Assembly: GCA_041664965.1 (NCBI GenBank)
Contig: JBAYJT010000015.1
Span: forward strand, 1 to 33,969
Source: JBAYJT01 sp041664965
GTDB taxonomy: Bacteria; Pseudomonadota; Gammaproteobacteria; UBA9339
Reading direction: 5' to 3'
DNA length: 33,969 bases
A program made the position numbers and the translations under genes. Every line of letters begins with the position of its first letter. The stretch's first letter is position 1. Below, piece by piece: positions 6,541-15,371 of this stretch. A model generated the notes under the pieces. The model searched no databases. It saw only the letters and a program-made list of their open reading frames with translations, and was not told the origin of the DNA.

Positions 6541-7774
6541 AAATCAAAGCCTCAGATGGATCGATTTTACTAGCTTTTAAGGCAGGAAAAAAGCCGGCTA
6601 AAAAGCCGATAACGCCTAGAGTTGTAATTACTAAAAATATAACAAGTAAAGACAGGACTGGCTTGGGTTTGCCGATAGTTTCTATCAGTCGACCTTGCAT
6701 GGGTATGGTTTTAATGGCGTAGATTGCTATGTAAGTGAAAAATAAACCAAGAGCGCCGCCGAGGAAAGTAGCGACTAATGCACCGGCTATGTAATGAACA
6801 AGTATTTGGAAACTGCGAGCTCCCAGGGCCATGCGTAGGCCAATTTCATGTGTGGCTCGTTTTACAGAAGCGTACATAACATTGGCAATACCAACGCCAG
6901 CAACGACAAGAGTTAAAAATCCAACGATACCTAAAAATATTTGCATGCCAATGAAAAAAGTGTTGACTTTTTCTTGTTGTTTTTCAAATTCCGAAAAGTC
7001 GACAATGCTTTCATCATCTGGAGCGGCGCTGCTTTCTAAGGCTAGCACTGTACGGCTTTCGCGCTTAGTTTGGCTTAAAAATTCTGGATTTTTGTAAGTT
7101 ATAGAGATGCTATCGACTTGGGTTGGATTTTTCATGAGTTCGTAAGTGGTGTATGGGATCCAGTTATAGTCGCTATCGGGCGCTTCCGAAGCCATGATTT
7201 GAGATTTATCTTCCATAACGCCTATGATAAGAAATGGTTGGTTGTCGATATAAAATTGTTTGCCAACGGGATTGGCTTGTTTTTTGAAGAAAAATTCACG
7301 GGCTTTTTTGCCTAGAACTATGACCGAGCGGCGCTTCGCTAAATCATCTTGATTTATAAATCTTCCCCCGGCTTGAATAGGAATGGAGTGAATGGACGCA
7401 AAATTGTCAGCAACAGCTTGTACGGCTATGTTATGTTCTTGGTCTTGATATTTACCAAGTCCTTTCATGTTATATTGTGGGCTGATTTGTGCGACGTTTG
7501 GTAATTTAGCTAGAGATTCTATGGTTTCTTTTTTGAAATTTATATCGATGTTGGGATGGCTGCCGCGATAGGCTTTGCTGGTTTCGCCGCTTCCCAAAAC
7601 AAGTAAGTTATAGCCAGTGTTTTGCAGCGTTTCTGCGAAAGTAAGTCTTAAGCCTTCTCCAATCGACAGCATAATCGCGATTGCAAAAGTTCCCCAAGCA
7701 ATAGCCAAAATAGTAAGGATAGTACGCGTTTTTTCCGTGAAAAGTTCCTTGCAAATGTCTGATAAAGATAGCAT
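6533..7774 (-). CDS. MacB-type ABC transporter permease (FtsX fold)
   Basis: The protein has one N-terminal helix (about residues 20-42), a large periplasmic domain and three C-terminal helices with the FtsX/MacB permease fold (VGIANVMYASVKRATHEIG region, typical of MacB). I place the start at MLSLSDICKE (7774): this leaves a 5-base gap to the ftsW stop and removes a poorly conserved 35-residue extension that would overlap ftsW. That gives 413 aa, usual for the stand-alone permease. It follows murD-ftsW directly, so it may be expressed with cell-division genes. It could export a peptide, lipid or antibiotic; the substrate is unknown. Confidence 0.88.
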   Translation of the reverse strand: MLSLSDICKELFTEKTRTILTILAIAWGTFAIAIMLSIGEGLRLTFAETLQNTGYNLLVLGSGETSKAYRGSHPNIDINFKKETIESLAKLPNVAQISPQYNMKGLGKYQDQEHNIAVQAVADNFASIHSIPIQAGGRFINQDDLAKRRSVIVLGKKAREFFFKKQANPVGKQFYIDNQPFLIIGVMEDKSQIMASEAPDSDYNWIPYTTYELMKNPTQVDSISITYKNPEFLSQTKRESRTVLALESSAAPDDESIVDFSEFEKQQEKVNTFFIGMQIFLGIVGFLTLVVAGVGIANVMYASVKRATHEIGLRMALGARSFQILVHYIAGALVATFLGGALGLFFTYIAIYAIKTIPMQGRLIETIGKPKPVLSLLVIFLVITTLGVIGFLAGFFPALKASKIDPSEALIYE

Positions 7775-7779
7775 AGGTG

Positions 7780-8964
7780 TTAGTTTGGAGACTCTTCGGA
7801 ATTGATAATTCGAAGTGCATTGATTTTTTGCAAACTTGCCTCGTGATAAATACGCAATAAAATCGCGATCATGGCACAATTTATCAGCATGCTGCTGCCG
7901 CCATAGCTTATAAATGGCAGGGCTAATCCTTTGGTTGGCAAAATGCCAGTGTTAACGCCAATATTAATTAAAGCTTGCAAACAAAAACATAGTCCGAAAC
8001 CATAGGCGAGTTGGGCGGCAAAAGTTTCTCCTAAGCGTTGCATCAGGCGTCCAATATACAAAGCTCTGCCAACTAAAACGGCGAAAAGACCCATTACTAC
8101 GGTTTGGCCAATAATGCCAAATTCTTCTGCCAAAACGGCAAATAAAAAATCGGTGTGTGCCTCGGGGAGATAAAAAAGCTTTTGCATGCTATTGCCAAGC
8201 CCCGCTCCAAATATACCACCACGACCAAATGCAATTAAAGACTGTGTGAGTTGATAGCCAGTATCAAATGGCTTTTCCCATGGATTTAAAAATGAGGTAA
8301 GACGAGCTAGTCGATAAGGTGAAGTAATCGCTAAAAATCCGAATGCGCTAGCTACCACGGCAACTAGCAAGAGAAATTGCCACAGCCTGGCGCCAGCTAG
8401 AAACAGCATCGCCAGAGCAGTTAGCATGATCACGGAGGCGGCGCCAAAATCTGGTTCTAAAAGCAGCAAGCCAGCTATTAAAGCTAGTATTAGCATGGGC
8501 TTTAGAAAGCCACTGAATTTTTTCTGTACTTCTTCCTCATGACGCATTAAATATCCTGCAAGATAAACAATAACAGCAAATTTGGCCAGTTCAGAGACTT
8601 CAAAAACTAAACCCTTAAATCCCAACCAGCGTGTGCTGCCATTGATGTTGCGGCCAAGGCCTGGAACTAAAACTAAAATAAGTAGCAAAAAAGTTCCAAG
8701 AAGTAAAAATATTCCATTATTGCGCCAAAAACTTAAAGGGATACGTATCACAAAAAATATTAGCATTATGCCTAATATTACATAAGCAAGTTCATGCACA
8801 AGAAAATGAAATGGTGAGCCAAATTGCTGGTCAGAAATAACCATAGACGCTGACGCGACCATCAAAAGACCAACAACTAAAAGAAAAAAAGTTAAAAGTA
8901 AAATCCAAACATCATAAATAAAAATGCCAGATTTGCTTTGATCGGATGATGGCATGAACATCAT
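7780..8964 (-). CDS. ftsW: FtsW, septal SEDS peptidoglycan glycosyltransferase
   Basis: The 394-aa multi-helix protein belongs to the SEDS family: NPWEKPFDTGYQ with AFGRGGIFGAGLG and PEAHTDFLFAVLAEEFG, the loop containing the acidic catalytic residue, plus the C-terminal LPFISYGGSS motif. FtsW polymerises lipid II at the division septum with FtsI. The assignment as FtsW rather than RodA rests on the position just after murD. The ATG overlaps the murD stop by four bases (ATGA). In most dcw clusters murG and murC follow; here an ABC transporter does. Confidence 0.92.
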   Translation of the reverse strand: MMFMPSSDQSKSGIFIYDVWILLLTFFLLVVGLLMVASASMVISDQQFGSPFHFLVHELAYVILGIMLIFFVIRIPLSFWRNNGIFLLLGTFLLLILVLVPGLGRNINGSTRWLGFKGLVFEVSELAKFAVIVYLAGYLMRHEEEVQKKFSGFLKPMLILALIAGLLLLEPDFGAASVIMLTALAMLFLAGARLWQFLLLVAVVASAFGFLAITSPYRLARLTSFLNPWEKPFDTGYQLTQSLIAFGRGGIFGAGLGNSMQKLFYLPEAHTDFLFAVLAEEFGIIGQTVVMGLFAVLVGRALYIGRLMQRLGETFAAQLAYGFGLCFCLQALINIGVNTGILPTKGLALPFISYGGSSMLINCAMIAILLRIYHEASLQKINALRIINSEESPN

Positions 8965-10292
8965 TTTAAATTCCTCACATCCCTTGTGAAAACTTCGCCG
9001 CGATGTTCAAAATTTTTAAACATATCAAAGCTGGCGCAGGCTGGAGAAAGAAGCACGCTATCTCCAGATTTAGCTTGTTTGTAAGCTGTTTCTACGGCTT
9101 CTTGCATGGATGAAGCGAATAAAATGGGAACTGTGTTAGCTAGATCGGCAGCAATTTTTTTAGCATCTTTTCCGATTAGAATTACAGAACTTACATATTT
9201 AGTCATAGCTGGCTTCAACTCGGAAAAATCTGCATCTTTACCGAGTCCCCCGGCAATCAAAATAATTTTGCCTCTAATTTCTTCGCCAAGTCCAGATATG
9301 GCTGCCAATGTGGCGCCAACATTGGTTCCTTTTGAATCATTGTAAAAATCAACGCCGTTTAGATTTCTTATCCAAGTACAGCGATGCATAAGTCCTGGAA
9401 AATCTGCTAAAGCTTTGCACATAGCAGAAAAAGGCAACTTAACTGCATGGCCTAGAGCTAAAGCCGCTAAGGCATTGGCTATTTGATGGCGTCCTTTGAT
9501 TTTCAAATCTTTACTAGCAATTAACTTTTCTTTGCCATAAGTTAGAAAACCATCTTGTAAACCAAACTCATTATTTTTAGCTGTTTCTAATCCAAAACTT
9601 AGCGTTTTTGTTTGCGAAAAATCAACGCCTGTATAGCTTGGCGGATCATCGCGGTTTAAAATCGCTGTTTTAGCACTGCGATAAATTAATTGTTTGGCTT
9701 TTAAATAAGCAGCAAAGTCAGCGTAGCGATCCATATGATCTGGTGTAACGTTTAAAACCACGGCAGCTGCTGGTTTTAATGAAAAAGTTGTCTCAAGTTG
9801 AAAACTAGAAAGTTCTAAAACATATAAATCTGGTTCTGGTGAGCTGAGCAAATCTAAAACTGGGGTGCCTAAATTACCGCCAACTACAACGCTTAGACCT
9901 GCAGCCTTGGCCATTTCTCCCACCAAAGTTGTGACTGTACTTTTGCCGTTCGAGCCAGTAATGGCAACTATGGGAGCTTTGACGCTTCTTGCAAAAAGTT
10001 CGACGTCGCCTATAGCTGGAATGCCGCGTGCTATTTGGGCCGCAATAGCTGGTTCTTTAAGCGATATGCCAGGACTTACAATAAGCACACTTGCTTTGCT
10101 AAATAAATCCGTGTCGAAAGTGCCTAAAACTACAGGGACATCAGGGAAATCCGCTTTTAAAGTAGATAATTCTGGCGGCTCTTTTCTGCTATCTACAACA
10201 GCTACTTCATGTCCAATCTTTTTTAAATAACGCACACAGGAAATACCAGTCTTTCCTAAGCCTACGACGAGATGTGTTTTTTGCGAATGCAT
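8961..10292 (-). CDS. murD: MurD, UDP-MurNAc-L-alanine:D-glutamate ligase
   Basis: The 443-aa protein has the Mur ligase fold: an N-terminal Rossmann-like domain (VVGLGKTG, 9-16), ATP-binding GSNGKST (113-119), a central domain with LNVTPDHMDRY, and the substrate loop YNDSKGTN. It adds D-Glu to UDP-MurNAc-L-Ala in the cytoplasm during peptidoglycan precursor synthesis. It is translationally coupled to ftsW. The upstream neighbour is sbcB rather than mraY, so the usual division/cell-wall cluster is split here. Confidence 0.97.
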   Translation of the reverse strand: MHSQKTHLVVGLGKTGISCVRYLKKIGHEVAVVDSRKEPPELSTLKADFPDVPVVLGTFDTDLFSKASVLIVSPGISLKEPAIAAQIARGIPAIGDVELFARSVKAPIVAITGSNGKSTVTTLVGEMAKAAGLSVVVGGNLGTPVLDLLSSPEPDLYVLELSSFQLETTFSLKPAAAVVLNVTPDHMDRYADFAAYLKAKQLIYRSAKTAILNRDDPPSYTGVDFSQTKTLSFGLETAKNNEFGLQDGFLTYGKEKLIASKDLKIKGRHQIANALAALALGHAVKLPFSAMCKALADFPGLMHRCTWIRNLNGVDFYNDSKGTNVGATLAAISGLGEEIRGKIILIAGGLGKDADFSELKPAMTKYVSSVILIGKDAKKIAADLANTVPILFASSMQEAVETAYKQAKSGDSVLLSPACASFDMFKNFEHRGEVFTRDVRNLK

Positions 10293-10324
10293 AGACAGAA
10301 AGTATGGTTAATTATTTCAAAAGA

Positions 10325-11764
10325 TCAAGAGATTTTTTGGTGAAAGTGGCATAGATCTGCGAGAATTTCGCGCTGCGATGTGGTTAGATTATCTTTTTTC
10401 TCAATCTCCAGCATTTCGCGCTTCATCGCAGGAATGGTTAAGCGTCTGCCGCCTTTATAATCAATCAAAGCTAAGTTTTCATCTAAAGTTAAAGCCCTTT
10501 TTAAATATCCATTGAATTCTGTGGCGAGTGTCCCTGGTAGATCCGAAAGATAGTTGCGGCCTAGAAGGCGCAAAGCTGCTTCGCGAAGGCCTGGAATGTT
10601 GCAATCTTTCACAAAACGTAACTTGCCGGAAAAATCAGCCGTTTGAAATTTATATTCCAGCATGTTTTGCTGCGAGGTAAAAACATTACGGAGGGTTTGC
10701 TGATAAAGATCTGCATCGACGTCAATGTTTGGAACTAGCGGATATTTATATTCGCGATAGTAATTACTTAGTTCTGCAAGCAAAGCGGCGTTTTTGCTAA
10801 GCCACAGAATGTTTTCTTCCATTCTTTTTTTGCGATCGACACTTAAATGCCTTGTGTGTCTTTCGGAAAAAGGCAGTACTAGTCCGCCTTCGCCGAGTTT
10901 TTTGCGATATATTAAACTGAAATTTTCTACTATGTTTTCTGATCGCAAATTTAAAAGCTTTTCGTCGTCTAAACGTAGCCAAAGATATTGGTTTTTGTAG
11001 TGATTATGGCGGCCTAAGCCTAGAACAGGAGAGTGATAGAGATTATTCGCGCCGAAAATACCATCGAACATGCAGGCGATAGGATGTTTTGTCTCTGGCC
11101 AAGCCGGTTCTAAAGCATCAATTCGAGTCTCATCTATTCGTTTTTGAAAAAAATCTTTCGCATAATCCCACATAGCGCGTTCGCGCGAAAAGATGCGAGC
11201 CATAGCTAGAGTGGCTTCTACGTCGCTCATGGCGTCATGGGAAGTTCCAGAATGTAAATTATTGGCACTGCTTAAATGCTCAAGTTTTAGAGTTGATTTG
11301 CCATCTACTTCTGGCCAATTCAAAATTTCATTTTTGAAAAGGTAATAAAGAACAGTGATGGGATAAAGATCAATACGGCCGCAGCCATTGGCATATTGAT
11401 GTGTGTAAGGCGGCAGCAAATTGCGATAAAAAGAAAATCGCAAAAATTCATCGTCAAAGCCAAGTGTGTTATAGCCCAAACTCAAAGTTCCTGGTTTATT
11501 AAGAAGCTGGTGAATTTGCTTTATAGCTTCAAATTCTGGGATTCCTTCTTCCTGTAATTTTTTTAAAGAGATTTGATGTGTTAAAAAAGCTTGTGGACTT
11601 GGAACTGCATCAGTATTGAGTTTGACGAAAATATTATGATGTTCTAGTTCGCGAAATTCCAAATCTGTGCGAATAGATGCAAATTGCACAACTTGGTCAA
11701 AGCATTTACTTAAACCCGAAGTTTCGATGTCATAGAAAAGATAGGTGTTGTTGGGGTAAGGCAT
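10325..11764 (-). CDS. sbcB: Exodeoxyribonuclease I
   Basis: At 479 aa, it matches the length of E. coli ExoI (475 aa). It starts with the DnaQ-like 3'-5' exonuclease domain: FYDIETSG (10-17, catalytic Asp and Glu), NTLGFDDEFLRFSFYRN and HDAMSDVEATLAMA, completing the DEDD set, followed by the SH3-like and helical C-terminal domains. ExoI degrades single-stranded DNA 3' to 5' and acts in recombination and mismatch repair. It lies 32 bases upstream of murD on the same strand, probably co-transcribed. Confidence 0.95.
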   Translation of the reverse strand: MPYPNNTYLFYDIETSGLSKCFDQVVQFASIRTDLEFRELEHHNIFVKLNTDAVPSPQAFLTHQISLKKLQEEGIPEFEAIKQIHQLLNKPGTLSLGYNTLGFDDEFLRFSFYRNLLPPYTHQYANGCGRIDLYPITVLYYLFKNEILNWPEVDGKSTLKLEHLSSANNLHSGTSHDAMSDVEATLAMARIFSRERAMWDYAKDFFQKRIDETRIDALEPAWPETKHPIACMFDGIFGANNLYHSPVLGLGRHNHYKNQYLWLRLDDEKLLNLRSENIVENFSLIYRKKLGEGGLVLPFSERHTRHLSVDRKKRMEENILWLSKNAALLAELSNYYREYKYPLVPNIDVDADLYQQTLRNVFTSQQNMLEYKFQTADFSGKLRFVKDCNIPGLREAALRLLGRNYLSDLPGTLATEFNGYLKRALTLDENLALIDYKGGRRLTIPAMKREMLEIEKKDNLTTSQREILADLCHFHQKIS

Positions 11765-11769
11765 TATCT

Positions 11770-11801
11770 AATTATGAATTATGAATGATGAATTGTGAAT
11801 T
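11770..11801. repeat. AT-rich ATTCAT repeat (second copy)
   Basis: Units of AATTATGAATT/ATGAATGATG, the same family as 5827-5865 in inverse orientation, in the gap between trpS and sbcB and just next to dispersed-element copy 3. Confidence 0.65.
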
Positions 11802-11804
11802 CAA

Positions 11805-11838
11805 AAAACATGTCTATGTTATTTTTTTTAAAATCAAA
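11805..11838 (-). repeat. Dispersed 34-nt element, copy 3
   Basis: On the minus strand TTTGATTT (11838-11831), 16 bases, GACATGTTTT (11814-11805). One mismatch to the consensus first block. The TGA of the first block is the stop codon of trpS (11836-11834), so the element overlaps the gene end. Confidence 0.8.
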
Positions 11839-12838
11839 GAGTTATAAATCCAACCGCGGTTTTTACCTTTTTGAGAACATGCTCTGCTTTTTCATGGGCT
11901 TTGATGGCGCCGTCTTGTAAAGTTTTATTGAGCAATGTTTGGTCGGATCTTAAAGAGTGATACTTCTTTTGGATCGGTTCTAAAAAGGCGACTAGATTTT
12001 CGGCTAAATCTTTTTTGAATTTGCCATAGCCGCTGCCTTGATATTCTGCTTCTAATGTGGCTATTGGTTTATTGGATATAGCAGAATAGATGCTAAGTAA
12101 ATTCGACACGCCAGGCTTATCTTCGCGAAAGATTACTTCACTTCCTGAATCAGTTACGGCGCGTTGCATTTTCTTTAAAATTAGTGCTGGATCGTCGAGT
12201 AAATTCACTAGGTCATTATCATTGTCGCCAGATTTAGACATTTTTTTGGTTGGATCTTGCAAACCCATAACACGGGCGCCGATTTTGGGAATGTAGACTT
12301 CGGGAATAGTAAAAATTTCGCCGTATAAATTATTGAAACGTAGAGCTAAATCGCGGGTTAGCTCCACATGTTGTTTTTGATCCGCTCCGATAGGAACTAG
12401 CTTGGTGCCATAAAGCAAAATGTCGGCTGCCATTAAAACTGGATAATCAAAAAGCCCGACGCCAATGTTTTGTCCTTGTTTTTGCGATTTGTCTTTAAAT
12501 TGCGTCATGCGGCTAAGTTCGCCCATGTAGGTAAAGCAGTTCAAAATCCAGGCTAGTTCTGCATGTTCTGCAACATGCGATTGGCAAAAGATAATGCTTT
12601 TTTTAGGGTCAATGCCACAGGCAATATAGAGCGCTAAAACATCGTAGCAGCGTTCTCTTAAGAGATTGGGATCTTGGCGGACAGTAATAGTATGTAAATC
12701 TACAATAGAAAAAATAGCAAAGTAGCTGTCTTGTAATTCTGCCCAGTTTTTCAGCGCTCCCAAATAAGTTCCGATATGAATTGAGCCAGATGGCTGGATG
12801 CCGCTGAAGAGAGTTGGTCTACTTTTGGATATATGCAT
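11834..12838 (-). CDS. trpS: Tryptophanyl-tRNA synthetase
   Basis: The 334-aa class I synthetase has the same length as E. coli TrpRS. The HIGH-type motif is HIGT (21-24) and the KMSKS loop is intact (199-203). MAADILLYGTKLVPIGADQKQH is the conserved tryptophan/adenylate pocket region. The enzyme charges tRNA-Trp. The C-terminal codons run directly into a dispersed 34-nt element, which supplies the TGA stop. The gene lies 42 bases after an unknown gene on the same strand. Confidence 0.97.
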   Translation of the reverse strand: MHISKSRPTLFSGIQPSGSIHIGTYLGALKNWAELQDSYFAIFSIVDLHTITVRQDPNLLRERCYDVLALYIACGIDPKKSIIFCQSHVAEHAELAWILNCFTYMGELSRMTQFKDKSQKQGQNIGVGLFDYPVLMAADILLYGTKLVPIGADQKQHVELTRDLALRFNNLYGEIFTIPEVYIPKIGARVMGLQDPTKKMSKSGDNDNDLVNLLDDPALILKKMQRAVTDSGSEVIFREDKPGVSNLLSIYSAISNKPIATLEAEYQGSGYGKFKKDLAENLVAFLEPIQKKYHSLRSDQTLLNKTLQDGAIKAHEKAEHVLKKVKTAVGFITL

Positions 12839-12880
12839 TTGCGCAATTTAACACCAAATACAGTTTGGTTTCAAGCTGTC

Positions 12881-13879
12881 CTATTGTTTAGTAAGGCTTC
12901 TTACTGCATGGTTTGATTCATTGGTGGATAAGACGTGAGGATTTCGTGGCCCTTTTGGGCGCGTTGTGAAAAAGCTTTGGGGAGAGTGAGCTTGTGCCCT
13001 AGAAGTTTCTTCTGAAGCAGTTGCTGTAATGTATGCTTTTTTTATGGCGTTTAGTTTTTCGCATAGTTCGTTACAAAAATCTTTTTCTGTTTGAGTTATA
13101 TCCGAGCCTTTTAGGCGTAGTAGTTGTGTTGATGTAGGTATAAAGGATAATGAAATCAGATGGATTATGTGGGATATACTTGCCCTATAATCTAGGTGAT
13201 TGTCTATTGATTCACTGTTTAATTTAATTGTAGGTAAATTATATTCCAAACTGCTAATTAGAAGCAGTTCTGCAGATTTAAATGTTTGTAGATCAGTTAA
13301 AAATATTTGTTCACATAGTTCTTTCTTTGGTACAGGATTGTCCATGATTTGTGCCATTGCAAGCGATAAAGCAGCTGCAAATAAGTCACGAATAGATGTG
13401 TTTGCTAGTTTTGCTTGGTTTGCTGGAGTTAAGCTATGAAAAAACTTTGCCAAAATGGTATGAGCGTATTTGGAAATAAATTCTTTTATAGATGGCAAAG
13501 ATTTAGTAGATTCTTCGCCAAAGGCTTTTTCTAGCAAGGGATCGTTTAAATTCTTGAATGTTTTATTGTATAAATCAGAAAAAATTTCTCTGGGTATGCG
13601 TTTTTGTTCAAATTCAGTTGTAAAAACTTCTATTAATTTTGGGCAATTTAATATATATAAAATCCAGTAAACACGAATTTCGATGTTCGAAACGGGACAA
13701 TCTTCTTTGTTTTTTTGCCATTGTTGTTCTAGGTTTGCCCTAAGAGAGTTTAGTTCCGTTTCATATTCTGACTGCGCTTGTTGTATGAATTGAGCTGCTA
13801 TTTGATTAGTGAATTTAGTTTCCAATTCTGTAAGGTTTTTCTTGTTTCCTTCTAATCGTAATGGCGCTGACGTTATCAC
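12881..13879 (-). CDS. Unknown 332-aa helical protein
   Basis: I recognise no family. The protein is mainly polar, helix-prone and soluble: no signal peptide or membrane segment. It opens with a GTG start preceded by GAGGA. The N-terminal third is charged with coiled-coil character (about residues 15-60). The C-terminal 50 residues are Ser/Thr/Asn-rich and look disordered, with an acidic patch ASEETSR and a Leu four residues from the end, which is compatible with a Dot/Icm translocation signal but far from specific. Given icmW/icmX in the same window, an effector is possible. Divergent from serS. Confidence 0.7.
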   Translation of the reverse strand: MITSAPLRLEGNKKNLTELETKFTNQIAAQFIQQAQSEYETELNSLRANLEQQWQKNKEDCPVSNIEIRVYWILYILNCPKLIEVFTTEFEQKRIPREIFSDLYNKTFKNLNDPLLEKAFGEESTKSLPSIKEFISKYAHTILAKFFHSLTPANQAKLANTSIRDLFAAALSLAMAQIMDNPVPKKELCEQIFLTDLQTFKSAELLLISSLEYNLPTIKLNSESIDNHLDYRASISHIIHLISLSFIPTSTQLLRLKGSDITQTEKDFCNELCEKLNAIKKAYITATASEETSRAQAHSPQSFFTTRPKGPRNPHVLSTNESNHAVRSLTKQ

Positions 13880-14075
13880 TTTTTGTCCTCAATATAACTT
13901 GATTTTGTTGCTAAAATAACACAGCCAACTTAAGCAAAACTGAACTAAACATTAGCCTATTCTTAATTAAGATATTTTTTATCTTGGCTTATTTCCGACA
14001 ATTCGTTTGTATAGCGGCCAGTGTTTGTTTAGAATTGGTCTTTCCCTAGCGTTTTTCTTGTCAATAGAGGTTTTT

Positions 14076-15371
14076 ATGCTTGATCCGAAATACTTACGCG
14101 ATAACTTGGAAGCTGTAGCGGCGAAATTACGCGAAATGCGTGGTTTTGACTTAGATACAGCGCTTTTTTTGCGTCTAGAAAAAGAAAGAAAAACTTTGCA
14201 AACGGAAGTGCAAAACTTGCAAAGTGAGCGTAATAAATTTTCCAAAATGGTTGGTATTGCGAAGTCTCAGGGCGAGAAGGAGCTGGCTGACTTGTTGGTT
14301 TCAGTAGAAAATTTTGGGGAACGAATTAAAACTAGCGAGGCAAGGCTTGATGTTTTGCAAGAAGAAATGAAGGATTTTCTGGCTAATATTCCAAATCTCC
14401 CGCATGACTCAGTTCCAAAAGGATTTAGTGACAAAGATAACGCTGAAATTCGCAAAGTTGGCACGCCACGTAAGTTTAACTTTAAACCCAAAGATCATGT
14501 GGAATTGGGTGAGAAGCTAGGCGGGGTGGATTTTGCAAGGGCAGTCAAGGTTTCGGGTGCGCGCTTTGTGTTTTTATATGGAGATGTGGCGCGTTTGCAG
14601 CGAGCTTTAGCAGATTTTATGCTGGATTTGCATACTAAAGAACATGGTTATTTAGAAGTTTATAGTCCATATTTGGTAAAAGCCGCTAGTATGTTTGGTA
14701 CAGGGCAGTTTCCTAAATTTAAGGCGGACCAGTTTCAAATAGCGGGAGATTATGATTTTAATTTGATTCCTACAGCCGAAGTCCCCGTCACAAATATGGT
14801 ACGCGATGAAATTATTCCCGATAAAGATTTGCCATTAAAATTTGTTTGTCATACGCCGTGTTTTCGTAGTGAAGCTGGTTCTTACGGCAAAGATACACGC
14901 GGAATGATTCGGCAGCATCAATTTGAAAAAGTAGAATTAGTGCGCATTGAAAAGCCAGAAAACTCTTATGCCGCCCATGAAGAATTGACTAGAGATGCGG
15001 AAGATGTTTTGGTAAAACTAGGCCTGCCTTATCGAGTTATATCGCTTTGTGGTGGTGATTTAGGTTTTTCTGCGGCGAAAACTTATGACTTAGAAGTTTG
15101 GGTGCCGGCGCAAGAATGTTATCGAGAAATTTCTTCTTGCAGTAATTTTGAAGATTTCCAAGCCCGGCGCATGCAGGCTCGCTTTAAAAATCCAAGTACT
15201 GGAAAAACAGAACTAGTTCATACGCTTAATGGCTCCGGTGTTGCCGTTGGACGCGCTTTGGTTGCAGTTATGGAAAATTATCAAGATGAAAATGGCAACA
15301 TAGAAGTGCCAGAGATTTTACAACCGTATATGGGCGGGTTGAAATTGATTACACCTGTAAGAAAATTATGA
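14076..15371 (+). CDS. serS: Seryl-tRNA synthetase
   Basis: The start chosen is MLDPKYLRDN (14076), with AGAGG five bases upstream; this gives 431 aa (430 in E. coli) and the standard SerRS N-terminus. An upstream ATG in frame would add 23 unconserved residues. The protein has the N-terminal antiparallel coiled-coil arm (about residues 30-105) that binds the long variable arm of tRNA-Ser, then the class II core with motif 2 FRSEAGSYGKDTRGMIRQH and motif 3 NGSGVAVGRALVAVMENYQ. It charges tRNA-Ser and tRNA-Sec. The stop overlaps the alr start by four bases. Confidence 0.97.
   Translation: MLDPKYLRDNLEAVAAKLREMRGFDLDTALFLRLEKERKTLQTEVQNLQSERNKFSKMVGIAKSQGEKELADLLVSVENFGERIKTSEARLDVLQEEMKDFLANIPNLPHDSVPKGFSDKDNAEIRKVGTPRKFNFKPKDHVELGEKLGGVDFARAVKVSGARFVFLYGDVARLQRALADFMLDLHTKEHGYLEVYSPYLVKAASMFGTGQFPKFKADQFQIAGDYDFNLIPTAEVPVTNMVRDEIIPDKDLPLKFVCHTPCFRSEAGSYGKDTRGMIRQHQFEKVELVRIEKPENSYAAHEELTRDAEDVLVKLGLPYRVISLCGGDLGFSAAKTYDLEVWVPAQECYREISSCSNFEDFQARRMQARFKNPSTGKTELVHTLNGSGVAVGRALVAVMENYQDENGNIEVPEILQPYMGGLKLITPVRKL

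Noticed and set aside
6533..7879. Longer start for the MacB-type permease
   Set aside because: The first 35 codons overlap ftsW and are not permease-like; ATG at 7774 fits the family and operon spacing.
14007..14075. Upstream ATG for serS (23 extra residues)
   Set aside because: No conservation expected and no good RBS; the internal ATG has AGAGG and gives the normal length.
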